Below, piece after piece: positions 39,276-50,046 of a stretch of 64,000 nucleotides of DNA. The notes beneath the pieces are model-generated. The model did no database searches. It saw only the letters and a list, made by a program, of their open reading frames with translations, and was not told the DNA's origin. A program made the position numbers and the translations under genes. Where the stretch lies: the IMG/VR virus record IMGVR_UViG_3300020477_000001, positions 1-64,000 of that record. The stretch is one strand, 5' to 3'. The DNA is from a virus. The first letter of the stretch is position 1. Every line of letters begins with the position of its first letter.

Positions 39276-42200
39276 ATGATATACCAAGACATCAAAAACG
39301 CTAAGTTTGTCCCATATGTAAAAACTGGGGACATAGCTAACGCAGAAACTTGGAATACTTTGTATTCTGAGATGGACATGCGTGTAAATTCCGCTACAAA
39401 CGGTAGGTCAATTTTATTTTTAAATACTCCTATTCAGTATATGGTGGAAGGCTCTAGTGCAGTCATGGCTCCTTATTGGATGAACGCTAATGATCCTACG
39501 TTAAGTCAAAAAATATCAGATAACATGGATGATGTCGCTGGTTTAATAGGCGACAGGCAATTTTATTTTATTAGCGGCGCTGTTACTGGTGATGATGGCA
39601 ATTATCCTCACTCTGAGCCTAAGTGTAAAAGGTGTTCGGATGGGATGTGGGAAACTCTTGGGTTCGAAAATGAGGCGAGTTGCCAGTTGGGTTATTGCAA
39701 CTACTCTTTAACTGATAAGGCTGGGTGGTATTGGAAACTGTGGGGTGGATTGTTTCTAGGCGACGAAACAAATGTACATCATAATTACAAGCATGAATAC
39801 TTTGAGGATATACAAAATAGCTCTTTTTTGATTGATGTTAATCACGAAAAAAATACTGCGTTAATAATAGAAGCTAACGGAAAGTATAGTAGAAATCGAG
39901 GCAGAGAGACTCCTATGTGGGAGGGAGTCATAAACAGAGACACGGCTTTTGATCAACGAGGAGAGGGTTTTACGAGGTTTAATGCGGGGTTACTCGAATA
40001 TAATGCGGCAGCAGATTGCCCTCAACATCCTTTTTTGTATTGTCAAAACTTAGACAATTCCTTGGGGGTGCATAAATTAACTAACGATCATCCCGATGAG
40101 TATATATCAATCAATTGTGTTGCTACAGGGATAGGCAGTGGTCTTTCTGGTATAAGTCCAGCTACTGGTAATTTCGATTCCGGTAACAGCAATAACTCTA
40201 CTTTTTACGTTTCTGGTAGCGGAGTCTGCCCTACTTGTGATAACGGTAAATGGTTAACGGATACTAGTCCTCCTTTTGGGGCTTTTTATACTGAGAGTGA
40301 GTGTAGGGTTTATTATGGCTGTACTGGGCATTCTTTCCTTGAGCCATTAGAGAGAATCTTTCAAGAAGTTTGCCCAAGTGGGGTTAGCGGCGTTGAAGAT
40401 TTGAAATTAAACGAAAAACTTTTAATTTCTTATGGCACTTGGTCTTACACTAGTCAGTTAGGTTGGGAAAAAGACGAATTATACTATAAAGACTCAGAAC
40501 CGCCCGCTAAAATTAACACTAGCGATGAATACGATATAACGCACGGTACGTTACATATAGAGAATACTACTTCTCAAGCTGAGATATTCATAGATGGCTC
40601 AAAGAGTGAATACGAAAAGTTTAAATTTAAGAAAGAATGGAATAAGTATAAGTTCTTTAGGGTTCATAACTTAAATTATTATGATATTGAATTCGAATTT
40701 GAACCAGAAGAGTTAGGCGATGGGGGTGATTTGAGTAACGCCGAATCCCTTGGTGATGGACAGTTTACTTTGAATGATAAAATTTATGCAGTTTCTGAAT
40801 GTGGTGCTGGTGGTGGATTTAAATTTAATTTAAAAGCTGGAGAATCAAGGTGTGTTAGAAGGGACTTCGGGGTTTATACTTTAGGGTATAATCATTTCCA
40901 AAAATTTAAACAAGGGGACGCAAAATATAGCTTTTCGCTAGGTTTAATGGGTAGTACCACTCAAGCATACCCAACATACAGCGATCCTTATGTAAAAAGT
41001 GAAGAATCTAACTGGAGAGATTTTACAAATAATGTCAATAATCCCTTTTTGCTCAGAAAGTATCACCAAACTCTTTTAGATAATGGGTATATAACTCTAG
41101 ACAAAACTTGGCCTAGGAACTGGGATGCATATTACACTAATGTAGAAACAAAAAATGAAGCGCCAGCAGAGATATCCCCAATTCATACTGGGGTTTTACC
41201 TTGGAGTAGGTTGGCGCAACCTAGAGAATATAGCTTTAAGGACTTTAACCCTTATGATCCAGAAACCTTAATAGCTGATTTAATTTATACAACTGGACAT
41301 GTTCTTAGAAGCTATGTCGTAAGAAGTGGCGAAGTAGATCAAAATCCTTGGGCGGGCACTACCGCTGCTTGGGCTGATCCTCAGCTTTTTGAAATCGGTC
41401 CATCAACGGATCAAATTAAATATGTATTTGATTTAAGTCTAATACCTTACTCTGGGGCAAGGTATTTCGAGGAATTTTTGTATAACTTAGGCGTTAATTT
41501 GGCTCCAGCGCAGCCTTGGGATGACTCTGTCCTTGGTTACGAAAAGTTCAGAACCCCTAGAAGCGAATACGGAGGTATTCCAATGATGGCTTGGGGTTGG
41601 AGTGGCATGTGGGCTGGGCCTCATAGGATGCTTGCTGGGGAAGGGTTGTATTACGAAGGGTTTAGAATGGGATTATTCTGTGTAGCAGCAAGCCCCGGCG
41701 CTGACATTGGTTTAGATCATGTAATGGATGAAAGACAAAAGTCTAAAGGCGTTAATCCTGTAAAGAAAGAATACGAGTATATGAACGCCGTTAGGGGTGG
41801 GGGAGCAATTCTTCCAAACACCTACGGTTGGAAGCTTGGGTACGACGGTACATGGGAGAGGTTTATCAAAGACGTAAACTACGAAGGTAACTTAAAGCAT
41901 TCAACAAGAGTGGATGGAACAGAAGACTTTGTGGTTCTTCATGGAGAAAGAGATAAAAATCCAGATAATATAACTGCTATATCTGGCATAAGAAAAGAAC
42001 TTTTCGCAAATTGGTTTACGCCAACTGACCCAGCTTCGATAGAAGAAGGCGCGGGATTTAGCGGCAAGTGGCCAACTACAGGAGAGCCTACAGGCATTGC
42101 TGGCTCTTGGTATTCTTTTAATTCCTCATCAACGAATGATCCACCCGATCCTTTCGCTTATCAGATTCAAGTTCATCCAGTATCTACAAATATTTTAGGA

Positions 42201-45200
42201 CGAGATAACTCGCTAAATCATACAATGCAGTTGTATCCATTGGGGAGACCAGCACTTGATCCGCCACCAGCGTCTTGTAATTGTCATGATCAAAAATTAG
42301 TTTCGATGATCGATACTTTGTATGGTCACAATATAAGTTTGGGTGATTATTATTGGCAACCAGTAGTTAGGAAACAAAAAAGAAGAGGTGACTCTTGGGA
42401 TATTCAGCCAATAGCTCAGAGCACTTGGGAGGGCAGCAATGATCAGAGGTTGGCGAGAATGGTGTTTTACGACAATCAATTTTATACAACCGCAACCGCT
42501 GGCTTTTTTAATCATTATAAACTTTACCCAGAAAATCATGGACCAGTGAGCTCTATGGGCGGAGGTACTACTTTTGCGGGCAAGTGTTATCCTTATTATC
42601 ATTCTGACGATTTATATCTTGGGGGTTACCAAGCTATATTATCTGGGAGTAGGTATGAGGATGATTGGCATTGGAACGGACACGCAAGCAGTGACAGCCC
42701 TCATTGCCCAGCTTTCTTTAGAAATAGTGCTCAAGTGGATATAGGAGCAAACACTTATTTTTTAAATAGCATGTCTGTAGACAGACCTTACGACTTAATA
42801 GAAACTACTCCTTTTTATAAGCCAGTTGTTTATGCTGACCCAGTTCCTTGGAGAAGTTTTACAACTCATAAAAAATGGATTGGCTTGTGGCATGATACTT
42901 TATTGGGCAATGGTTATGCTCACGCCTTCAATCCAGAGTCTATAAAGCATAGGTGTCATGCTTGCAAAAATTCTTTTACGACTACCTCAAATTACTTTGG
43001 TAATTGTGTCTGTGATGATGATGAAGATAATATAGCACATTACCATGTCACAAGTTATGGGCCTCAAGTTGAAGGAGAAGCATTTTTTGGTCATTATGAC
43101 TTCATGGACGACGGCACTGATTTAGCAACTATAGACGCTTCTCACTTTATAGCGAAGCAAAGCGCGTACAACGCTCAGACTGACGCATCCAAAGGAGTTA
43201 AAATTCCAACTGATGCAAATAGGAGGGGATTGATACCGATTCATGTAGATTATCTAAATGAATCTAATAGATTTGCTAATTTCCAAGTTCTGAGAAATAT
43301 GGCAATGCCTCTTCACCACAAGAAAAATCCAAACTTAAAATTTGATTATGATGAAACACATAATCCAAATCAGTTACAGCATGGTAGAGATAATTACCGT
43401 GGGTTGATGCAGACAAATATTTACGACTTACAAGAATACCTTGCGGAGTTCAGTAAAATAGATGGGCTCTGGACTGGTTACCGAAGCTATAATGATAGCT
43501 CATATGCGGATTGGGATTATGAAGGGCTCCCTAACCAAGTTTGGAGCGAAAGGGTTGCTGGGGTTAAAACTAACGATGGAATTTACGAAATTAAACCTAT
43601 AGTTAAGGTACATAGACCCGGTCCTCATTACGAAAAGGTTTTGGATTACTTTGGGGAAACTATAATCGAGCCAACAGGCGGAGGTTATGGCTTTAATTTC
43701 TCTTCTCTCATGGCGGATACTTTCATAGGTAAGCTGCAAACATTCATGGACCCAGAAACTGTTGTTATGGGCGGCAGTGATCCATTTAAGTATGATGCTG
43801 CGGATGGGGGTATAGGGTATGGTAATGTGAGATTTGGAGATAATCAAACTGTTCGCTATGATGTCCAGAAATCAATTAATCTTTCTAGATTAAATAGAGA
43901 GCCAATTTATTCTTTCCCATCTGATATCAAGGGTAACAATATGGGCTTCAATATGAATAGGGATACCGTTTTTGCTGAAGGCATGGAGATACACCCCCAG
44001 CTTAAAGGTTATCCCGCAAATTCTCCTATTTTGTTTAATAGAAGTTCAACTATAATAGATAAATTTTACGAATATGGATGCGCTTACAGGACGGATGCTG
44101 GATTAGATAGGCCCGCGTATGGAGACAACTCTTATGCGATACGTGGAGCCCAGAGCACTCTCGATGGCGGAGAGCTTTCAGTTGGGGGTAGAAATAGTTT
44201 ATATTCTTTCCAGCACGCTAATAGAGTTCCAGAGTTTTACTCAGCGCTAAATCCGTCTTCAGAGACTATATACAACGTTGGCCAGTTTGGTAACTTAATG
44301 TTATCTGAATCTGGGTATAAATACTTACATCCAGATATTTTCAGTACAGAATTCTTAAAAGAAAATAGATTCGGAAAAGTAAGAAACAGACCCATAGGCG
44401 GATGGGACAAAATTAATCCATTTAAAAAATATCTATTTGGCTACCCAAGAGCATTTGAGTGGTTAGATAATTATTCCACTCAGCAAGAATCCGCTACGTG
44501 GAGTAGAAAGGATATTTTAGATCAACCAGTAAATTATGAAATAGACAGACATCTTTTATACTGGGGTCCGCCGAATGGAATATATCAATTTAGCGAAGTC
44601 ACGGCTAGTCCTTATGGTGAAGGCTATTGGATCGAGTGTACAGGTTATTATGATAAGTTAATGTCTGGTAATGCTACTAGCGAAGATATAGAAAACTTTA
44701 GTGGGTATTGTCCTCACATAAAAGTTAAAGACTTCATTGGTCGCACGGGCGAATTGATTTACATGAAGCCTAATCCGTATTTAGATGAGACTAAATACCT
44801 AAAGGAATCTTTTTGTAGAATATACCCAAAACTAGAGATTCAAGATGGAGATAGCTATGCTAAGGTAGTGGGCGGTTATGTTATGGACTTTACTGGAGCT
44901 TATGCTGGAAGTGGATTGTTCTTCAATAAGCCTCCTAAAATAGACTTTGAACAGCCAGAGTTTTGGCCTCCAGCTAATTCTAGCTTTACTTTTACTGACG
45001 CTCATGGAGGCTCTAAGCAGATTACGGTAGATTCAGACCACGAATCTGGCAGGGATGCAAATATATATCCAGTTTTTGATAATTACCCAAATATCCCTTG
45101 GTATGGTAGCTTTAGTTTAAGCGGGGTAGTGAGTGAGACAACCTCTGACTATGGAACTTTCCAACAGGCAACAGATGTAATTTTGGAAAACTTTTTAGCA

Positions 45201-45290
45201 AATAGATTTGGAGTGAGAAGATTTGATAATTACCCATGTTATGGGGACTTGTGGCCATCTTGTCCTCATGATGTTTCGACGGAGTTATAG
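39276..45290 (+). CDS. Giant tail-tip or fibre protein, 2004 aa
   Basis: A 2004-residue protein, unusually rich in Trp, Tyr, Gly and Asn, with no long coiled coil or collagen. Near residue 115 it has a motif C-x2-C-x-[DN]-G-x-W followed by C (KCKRCSDGMWETLGF), repeated near residue 317 (CPTCDNGKWLTD). A zinc-ribbon-like CHACKNSF...NCVCD lies near residue 1230. Aromatic segments such as MMAWGWSGMWAGPH look like carbohydrate-contact surfaces. The neighbour downstream shares style and motif, so the two probably form one assembly. The exact function is unknown. Confidence 0.55.
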   Translation: MIYQDIKNAKFVPYVKTGDIANAETWNTLYSEMDMRVNSATNGRSILFLNTPIQYMVEGSSAVMAPYWMNANDPTLSQKISDNMDDVAGLIGDRQFYFISGAVTGDDGNYPHSEPKCKRCSDGMWETLGFENEASCQLGYCNYSLTDKAGWYWKLWGGLFLGDETNVHHNYKHEYFEDIQNSSFLIDVNHEKNTALIIEANGKYSRNRGRETPMWEGVINRDTAFDQRGEGFTRFNAGLLEYNAAADCPQHPFLYCQNLDNSLGVHKLTNDHPDEYISINCVATGIGSGLSGISPATGNFDSGNSNNSTFYVSGSGVCPTCDNGKWLTDTSPPFGAFYTESECRVYYGCTGHSFLEPLERIFQEVCPSGVSGVEDLKLNEKLLISYGTWSYTSQLGWEKDELYYKDSEPPAKINTSDEYDITHGTLHIENTTSQAEIFIDGSKSEYEKFKFKKEWNKYKFFRVHNLNYYDIEFEFEPEELGDGGDLSNAESLGDGQFTLNDKIYAVSECGAGGGFKFNLKAGESRCVRRDFGVYTLGYNHFQKFKQGDAKYSFSLGLMGSTTQAYPTYSDPYVKSEESNWRDFTNNVNNPFLLRKYHQTLLDNGYITLDKTWPRNWDAYYTNVETKNEAPAEISPIHTGVLPWSRLAQPREYSFKDFNPYDPETLIADLIYTTGHVLRSYVVRSGEVDQNPWAGTTAAWADPQLFEIGPSTDQIKYVFDLSLIPYSGARYFEEFLYNLGVNLAPAQPWDDSVLGYEKFRTPRSEYGGIPMMAWGWSGMWAGPHRMLAGEGLYYEGFRMGLFCVAASPGADIGLDHVMDERQKSKGVNPVKKEYEYMNAVRGGGAILPNTYGWKLGYDGTWERFIKDVNYEGNLKHSTRVDGTEDFVVLHGERDKNPDNITAISGIRKELFANWFTPTDPASIEEGAGFSGKWPTTGEPTGIAGSWYSFNSSSTNDPPDPFAYQIQVHPVSTNILGRDNSLNHTMQLYPLGRPALDPPPASCNCHDQKLVSMIDTLYGHNISLGDYYWQPVVRKQKRRGDSWDIQPIAQSTWEGSNDQRLARMVFYDNQFYTTATAGFFNHYKLYPENHGPVSSMGGGTTFAGKCYPYYHSDDLYLGGYQAILSGSRYEDDWHWNGHASSDSPHCPAFFRNSAQVDIGANTYFLNSMSVDRPYDLIETTPFYKPVVYADPVPWRSFTTHKKWIGLWHDTLLGNGYAHAFNPESIKHRCHACKNSFTTTSNYFGNCVCDDDEDNIAHYHVTSYGPQVEGEAFFGHYDFMDDGTDLATIDASHFIAKQSAYNAQTDASKGVKIPTDANRRGLIPIHVDYLNESNRFANFQVLRNMAMPLHHKKNPNLKFDYDETHNPNQLQHGRDNYRGLMQTNIYDLQEYLAEFSKIDGLWTGYRSYNDSSYADWDYEGLPNQVWSERVAGVKTNDGIYEIKPIVKVHRPGPHYEKVLDYFGETIIEPTGGGYGFNFSSLMADTFIGKLQTFMDPETVVMGGSDPFKYDAADGGIGYGNVRFGDNQTVRYDVQKSINLSRLNREPIYSFPSDIKGNNMGFNMNRDTVFAEGMEIHPQLKGYPANSPILFNRSSTIIDKFYEYGCAYRTDAGLDRPAYGDNSYAIRGAQSTLDGGELSVGGRNSLYSFQHANRVPEFYSALNPSSETIYNVGQFGNLMLSESGYKYLHPDIFSTEFLKENRFGKVRNRPIGGWDKINPFKKYLFGYPRAFEWLDNYSTQQESATWSRKDILDQPVNYEIDRHLLYWGPPNGIYQFSEVTASPYGEGYWIECTGYYDKLMSGNATSEDIENFSGYCPHIKVKDFIGRTGELIYMKPNPYLDETKYLKESFCRIYPKLEIQDGDSYAKVVGGYVMDFTGAYAGSGLFFNKPPKIDFEQPEFWPPANSSFTFTDAHGGSKQITVDSDHESGRDANIYPVFDNYPNIPWYGSFSLSGVVSETTSDYGTFQQATDVILENFLANRFGVRRFDNYPCYGDLWPSCPHDVSTEL

Positions 45291-45292
45291 TA

Positions 45293-48200
45293 ATGTCACA
45301 ATTACCAGAAGGAACAGGAAACTATAATTACACCAATTTCTCTGGGTGGACCCAATGGGACACCAGATGGAAAGATATAGGTGTAAGCTGGTATCCTTAT
45401 AAGTATTACCCTTCTGGCCATGCACAGGCTGGGGAGCCTCTAGGGTTAACGGGGCAATTTTTTACCAGAATAGAACACAATGCTGATCAATATAATTTTT
45501 TGGCTGGCTTAGTAAATTCAATTAATTATGTTAGACCAGTAACTTTCACTGATCATTTTCCTGTTTTTCAACCTTATACTAGCGGCTCACACATAGTTCC
45601 AAAGGATTGTTGGAATTTTGAAACAGAGTACAAAATCAACACACTAACATCTGATACGTTTACTTTTGACGCTGGAGTAACTTGGGAGCAAATCAAGGAT
45701 GGGATTTTAGAAAGCGGTAAGAACGATAACAGGTATGAACACGTAGGTCAAGCAGAGGGAATTCCTGTAGCTGAGGAAGATCATTTTGTTTCCTATATTA
45801 AATATAACGCAGCAAAAGATGGTAGTTCGAGTCAGAACAAATGGTTCATAAGGTACATAGAGACTTTAACTGGTTATCAATCTAGTTTTATGCATTCTAG
45901 GTATGGCTCTACTTACCGTGGGGATTATGATGCTTATGATGACAGCGAGGGTTACCCTAATTGGCTTTATGAGTTTGGTCGGCCTAATATGGCGGGTTCT
46001 AGACATGCTTTTCTTAAGGATGGATTACAGTCTGGTCAGTTGTGGAATGAACATGCTGAGAGAATGGGGATGACCATCTCTGAAGAGAGTGACATGCCTA
46101 AGCTTAATGGTCAAACCATTAATGATTATCTAGAAGAAACAGATTTAGAAATATATAATGCCAAGTACAGTTACACGATTAACCCTGCTGGGGGTGGTAG
46201 TGCAATTGCCGTTAGCTGTGATACTACCTATTCACATAAGACAGGGCTGGGTGTATTTGGTTGGAGCGGCATAGCTCGTGCAGACGGAGTCAGTATTCCA
46301 GACGGAGGTTATATAGATTGGAAAAAATCGGCTGAACATCAAGGCTTTCATCAGTCCCCAAAACCTTTGGCGTCTGGAGGTTGGCCCGGGTGGCAGGTTA
46401 TCGAGGAAGACTTGGACTATGTCGGTGGGCTTGATCTGGGTTCTACTGATGGAAAAATATTTAGAAGTGAGACAAGTCAATCTTTTTACGCCGTTAAGCA
46501 TACTCCCTCTATTTCTGAATATGTTAGAACTCCTGTAAACCCGACTTCTTACATATCAGAGAATTTAAATAATAGAGAAAACTATAATTTCAAAGGCGTT
46601 CCCTTCCAAGAAAATGACAAATTTGGTTATAGCGACAGCGATAATAAAATGACTGCCACTTGGTGGATAGTTAATAAAGAGAAATGCTCCAATGGTAAGT
46701 GGGAAGACCTAGGGTACGCAGACCAAAACGCTTGCGAAGCTGGAGAAGAAGGAGTAAACGCAAGGCTTTGGGTGGACTCGACTTCTTTACCTTTTACAAA
46801 TAATTATTCTAATAGTGATACCAGCTTTACGAATGGGTCCAACATTATGTGGACCGATATGTCTACGGTAGACGAAAAATACAAAGAGCATGGAATGTAT
46901 GGGCTGGGCGTTTCTTATAACCAACAGGCTCCTACTGGGGCTAATTTCGTTAATGCAGCAGATAAGCGGAGAAATGGATATACGACATGGGAAAGCAGTC
47001 ATTCTGTTTACGGAGGGGGAGACTTCTTTTGGGGAGAGATGATGCTGACTTGCGGTAGACCCAATACTAAGGAAACTATTACTACTACATCTTGTTGCCC
47101 TAAGTATTTTTCTTACACCACTCTCGATGGTTATGTTTATCCTGTTAGTGAGTGTTGGGTGAACGGTCAATGGGTAGGTAAGCTTGGCGGTCTTAAGTTG
47201 GGTTATGAGCCGTACTATAACCCAATGAGGGATGATTTTTCGAAAATTAATACAGATGAAAACAAAGTCAAAAGGAAAAACCTTTTAATCAATAACCCTT
47301 ACCAAACTTACGAACAGTTTTCTTATTTAAATTTTTTAAATCCATCGGCTCACCTAATGGAGGATAGAACTAACCCCTATCATCATAATAGCTATACTCC
47401 TATACCTTACAAGGGCGCTACTAATTCTTTGGGCTTCACAAGTAATGGGGTGGAAAAAACAAGATGGTTAAAGATCGCAGAGGTTAAGACAATTGCTGAC
47501 GAAATGGGTCTTCCTCTTAATATAGGAAGAATGACTGTTCCTTATAAATTTAAACATTTTACTTTTGATTATGCGTTAAACGGATATAATTTTTTGGAGT
47601 CTGGGCATATAATTTACTACGACAGGTACATGGGTTATAAGTACGGAAACAGGCAAGGCACTGCATACGACGGTTATCAAACTCCAGATATCGCCATGAG
47701 GGTTATTCCGCATGAAGTAATAAATAATCACTCCGATCCTGCGCCGAGTACTTGGACTAGTCATTTTAAGATTCAGCAAGACTTTCTGCCCCCCGAAGCG
47801 GCTAGTCCTTACAGTATGCATTGGCAGGGAGATAATAAAAGTCATGCAACAGATTGGCAGGGGTATAATGCTTGGTATGGGTATCATTGGTTGGCTAAAG
47901 ATGGATACGCAGATTCAGATTTTGAACCTTTTGATTATGGGCATAATAAGCCAGATGGGAGTGCTCCTGCTGGAAACGATTTACTAGGCATGAGAAAATT
48001 AGGCGGTTCCGTAGGTACTATACCACAAGAAAAAATAATCAATAATGTTCAAGGATACTATCCTTTAGTTAAAGAAGCTGGGCAATGGGTTATAGCTAGT
48101 GATCTATCTGAGACCGAGTGGATAAGACCAATACCTATAGGCCATTATAATAACACCGTAGCCACTAATAGGGGCTTTGGTGACTTTAATTTGTATGCCT

Positions 48201-49255
48201 CCGATTTTGTTAAGACGAATGGTGCGGGCTTACTATCTGGTAGTATAGAGACAGTAAGCACTTGGAGCGGTAATAGGTTTAACGGATTTTATAACTCATA
48301 TTTGTCAGAAACAGCGGGCATAGCTGACATAGGGTACAGGCCAGAAAATGTAACAATGGAATGGCTTGATCATATAAGAGGCTATAAAGCCACTTGGTAC
48401 TGGGGCTTGGATAGATTTATGGATAACCCTGTGTTAAAAGTAACTCCAAATGACGCAGAATACAAAGAGCACATAGCTTCAATTATATTAAATACTTACC
48501 CTAAAAGACTGTATATGCAGTATTTAGATTCCGTTAATAATGGAAGTGGTAGTGCGGTAATTAGGCATTATCAGCCAGACGTTAGGTATATAGAAAGAGA
48601 GAATAAAGAAACGCATGAATCAATATCTCACATAGTCGGTAGAAGCGATGCTGATTATGGTTCTATACTCGGAGGCTGGGGTGGTTTTACCTCTCCACTT
48701 GGCCATCATGGTGGAGTAGGGGATGGGACTGAATATGAATCCGCAAGTCCATGTAACGTGGTAGTTAATAATATTGGATATAGTCATGATAGTGGTAGTT
48801 ACAATTTTAAGGCGCATCCAGCCTTAACGCACAATCCTGTACCACTCGTCGAAACTGAATTTCTTAAGAGAGAAGTTAAACACCATGAAGGTTCGGCTGA
48901 CATGGCTAACTTGCTTGAGGATAGGGATGATGGAAGTATATCAGTAACTCAAGACGAAGACACGTCTGCGTATGACATATTTTTTAATAGTGACCCATTA
49001 TATACTAACGAAATTGGAAGGGTTGAGTATGGATTCTATTTTAATAATGGATATAAGGTAGTGGGTTCTGGCTTAGGTGACATACATATGCATACATTTA
49101 GAGCTTGGGATTATGATGTTCCAGCTAAAAGGCAGTTAACTGGAGACGCTGGCTTGCCGTTCCAAGCTATTGTTGCTGGTGAAGACGACTGGCCTCCACA
49201 TGGTCCATTTCCAGACCATGACACCCCCTTGCCAGTCGAGTGGTCTTATCCGTAG
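45293..49255 (+). CDS. Large tail-tip or fibre protein, 1320 aa, related in style to upstream gene
   Basis: A 1320-residue Trp/Tyr/Gly/Asn-rich protein that follows the 2004-residue protein by two bases. It shares the C-x-[DN]-G-x-W-x-x-L-G-[FY] element near residue 464 (KCSNGKWEDLGYAD) and many aromatic turns. It lacks collagen repeats. These two genes occupy nearly 10 kb and end the plus-strand structural block. A host-contact role is likely, but no domain can be named. Confidence 0.5.
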   Translation: MSQLPEGTGNYNYTNFSGWTQWDTRWKDIGVSWYPYKYYPSGHAQAGEPLGLTGQFFTRIEHNADQYNFLAGLVNSINYVRPVTFTDHFPVFQPYTSGSHIVPKDCWNFETEYKINTLTSDTFTFDAGVTWEQIKDGILESGKNDNRYEHVGQAEGIPVAEEDHFVSYIKYNAAKDGSSSQNKWFIRYIETLTGYQSSFMHSRYGSTYRGDYDAYDDSEGYPNWLYEFGRPNMAGSRHAFLKDGLQSGQLWNEHAERMGMTISEESDMPKLNGQTINDYLEETDLEIYNAKYSYTINPAGGGSAIAVSCDTTYSHKTGLGVFGWSGIARADGVSIPDGGYIDWKKSAEHQGFHQSPKPLASGGWPGWQVIEEDLDYVGGLDLGSTDGKIFRSETSQSFYAVKHTPSISEYVRTPVNPTSYISENLNNRENYNFKGVPFQENDKFGYSDSDNKMTATWWIVNKEKCSNGKWEDLGYADQNACEAGEEGVNARLWVDSTSLPFTNNYSNSDTSFTNGSNIMWTDMSTVDEKYKEHGMYGLGVSYNQQAPTGANFVNAADKRRNGYTTWESSHSVYGGGDFFWGEMMLTCGRPNTKETITTTSCCPKYFSYTTLDGYVYPVSECWVNGQWVGKLGGLKLGYEPYYNPMRDDFSKINTDENKVKRKNLLINNPYQTYEQFSYLNFLNPSAHLMEDRTNPYHHNSYTPIPYKGATNSLGFTSNGVEKTRWLKIAEVKTIADEMGLPLNIGRMTVPYKFKHFTFDYALNGYNFLESGHIIYYDRYMGYKYGNRQGTAYDGYQTPDIAMRVIPHEVINNHSDPAPSTWTSHFKIQQDFLPPEAASPYSMHWQGDNKSHATDWQGYNAWYGYHWLAKDGYADSDFEPFDYGHNKPDGSAPAGNDLLGMRKLGGSVGTIPQEKIINNVQGYYPLVKEAGQWVIASDLSETEWIRPIPIGHYNNTVATNRGFGDFNLYASDFVKTNGAGLLSGSIETVSTWSGNRFNGFYNSYLSETAGIADIGYRPENVTMEWLDHIRGYKATWYWGLDRFMDNPVLKVTPNDAEYKEHIASIILNTYPKRLYMQYLDSVNNGSGSAVIRHYQPDVRYIERENKETHESISHIVGRSDADYGSILGGWGGFTSPLGHHGGVGDGTEYESASPCNVVVNNIGYSHDSGSYNFKAHPALTHNPVPLVETEFLKREVKHHEGSADMANLLEDRDDGSISVTQDEDTSAYDIFFNSDPLYTNEIGRVEYGFYFNNGYKVVGSGLGDIHMHTFRAWDYDVPAKRQLTGDAGLPFQAIVAGEDDWPPHGPFPDHDTPLPVEWSYP

Positions 49256-49263
49256 GATTTGAT

Positions 49264-49488
49264 ATGCTAGTTACTAAGTCAGACATAAAATACAGCGTAG
49301 CTCCCTATGGGCTTATAGGAGTTATACCTAAAGGGACAGAAGTTCTACCTTCCACTAACTTGCCCGAATGTTCAGAAGCTAAATTTTGGGCAAAGAATTG
49401 GAAAGGCATGACTGAAAAAGAAAAATCTTGGGCTAATAATTATGGGTTTTTGCTTTTTGAGGAAGAGGTAGAAAATAAAAGAAAATAA
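49264..49488 (+). CDS. Small hypothetical protein, 74 aa
   Basis: The chosen start is ATG 49264; the GTG at 49240 would overlap the upstream gene and adds eight residues of unlikely coding. A soluble mixed protein with an aromatic centre (CSEAKFWAKNWKGM). No family recognised. It lies between the tail-tip block and the methyltransferase. Confidence 0.5.
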   Translation: MLVTKSDIKYSVAPYGLIGVIPKGTEVLPSTNLPECSEAKFWAKNWKGMTEKEKSWANNYGFLLFEEEVENKRK

Positions 49489-49497
49489 AAAAGTAAT

Positions 49498-50046
49498 ATG
49501 AAAAACCATTTAGGGGGCATCTATTACAAAGACAAAATAGTAAATATTGTAAGGGAAAACATCGGTAACAAAAAAAAAGCGTTAGAGGTTTGTTGCGGCT
49601 GCGGAATTATAGGAGAAACTTTGCTTAAAAGCTCCTTAGTAGAAACTATCACTTTTTCAGACATTCAAGATTTGTCAAAAGAACATGAAGACTTCATTCA
49701 GTCTGATGCATTAGATAATATTAATGGAAAATATGACTTAGTAGTATGTAGCCCTCCTTGGTATAATTCAGAAGAACCGCCTAGCCAGTTTTTATCTAAA
49801 AAACCCAGCATACTATGGAAGGATTTAGATTGGCAATTTCATAAAAAGTTTTACAAAAAAATTATTGATATTTTAGCTGAAGATGGGTCTTTGCTTATGA
49901 CAAGCTGTTTCGGGGCTAGGCAACCCGAAGAATGGGTGGATATGTGTGATTTAAAAATTAAAAAAGTTTTTATTAATGAATCTCACATAAATAAGGCTAC
50001 TGGTAATCTCTACCCTAGTAATTATATACTATGGTGGGCACACTAA
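49498..50046 (+). CDS. Class I SAM-dependent methyltransferase
   Basis: A 182-residue protein with the SAM-binding motif ALEVCCGCGIIGE (residues 28-40; a Cys-rich variant of the E-x-G-x-G-x-G loop), an acidic motif II strand (ITFSDIQD), and the catalytic SPPW (residues 85-88), the [DNS]-P-P-[YW] signature of amino-group N-methyltransferases acting on DNA bases, RNA bases or glutamine. It is short, with no target-recognition domain. It might modify phage DNA, RNA or a protein. It is the last plus-strand gene before the convergent gap. Its stop codon forms part of a 7-bp helix downstream. Confidence 0.75.
   Translation: MKNHLGGIYYKDKIVNIVRENIGNKKKALEVCCGCGIIGETLLKSSLVETITFSDIQDLSKEHEDFIQSDALDNINGKYDLVVCSPPWYNSEEPPSQFLSKKPSILWKDLDWQFHKKFYKKIIDILAEDGSLLMTSCFGARQPEEWVDMCDLKIKKVFINESHINKATGNLYPSNYILWWAH

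Noticed and set aside
49240-49263. GTG start for the small protein before the methyltransferase
   Set aside because: It overlaps the upstream coding end. ATG 49264 needs no such overlap and gives a plausible N-terminus.
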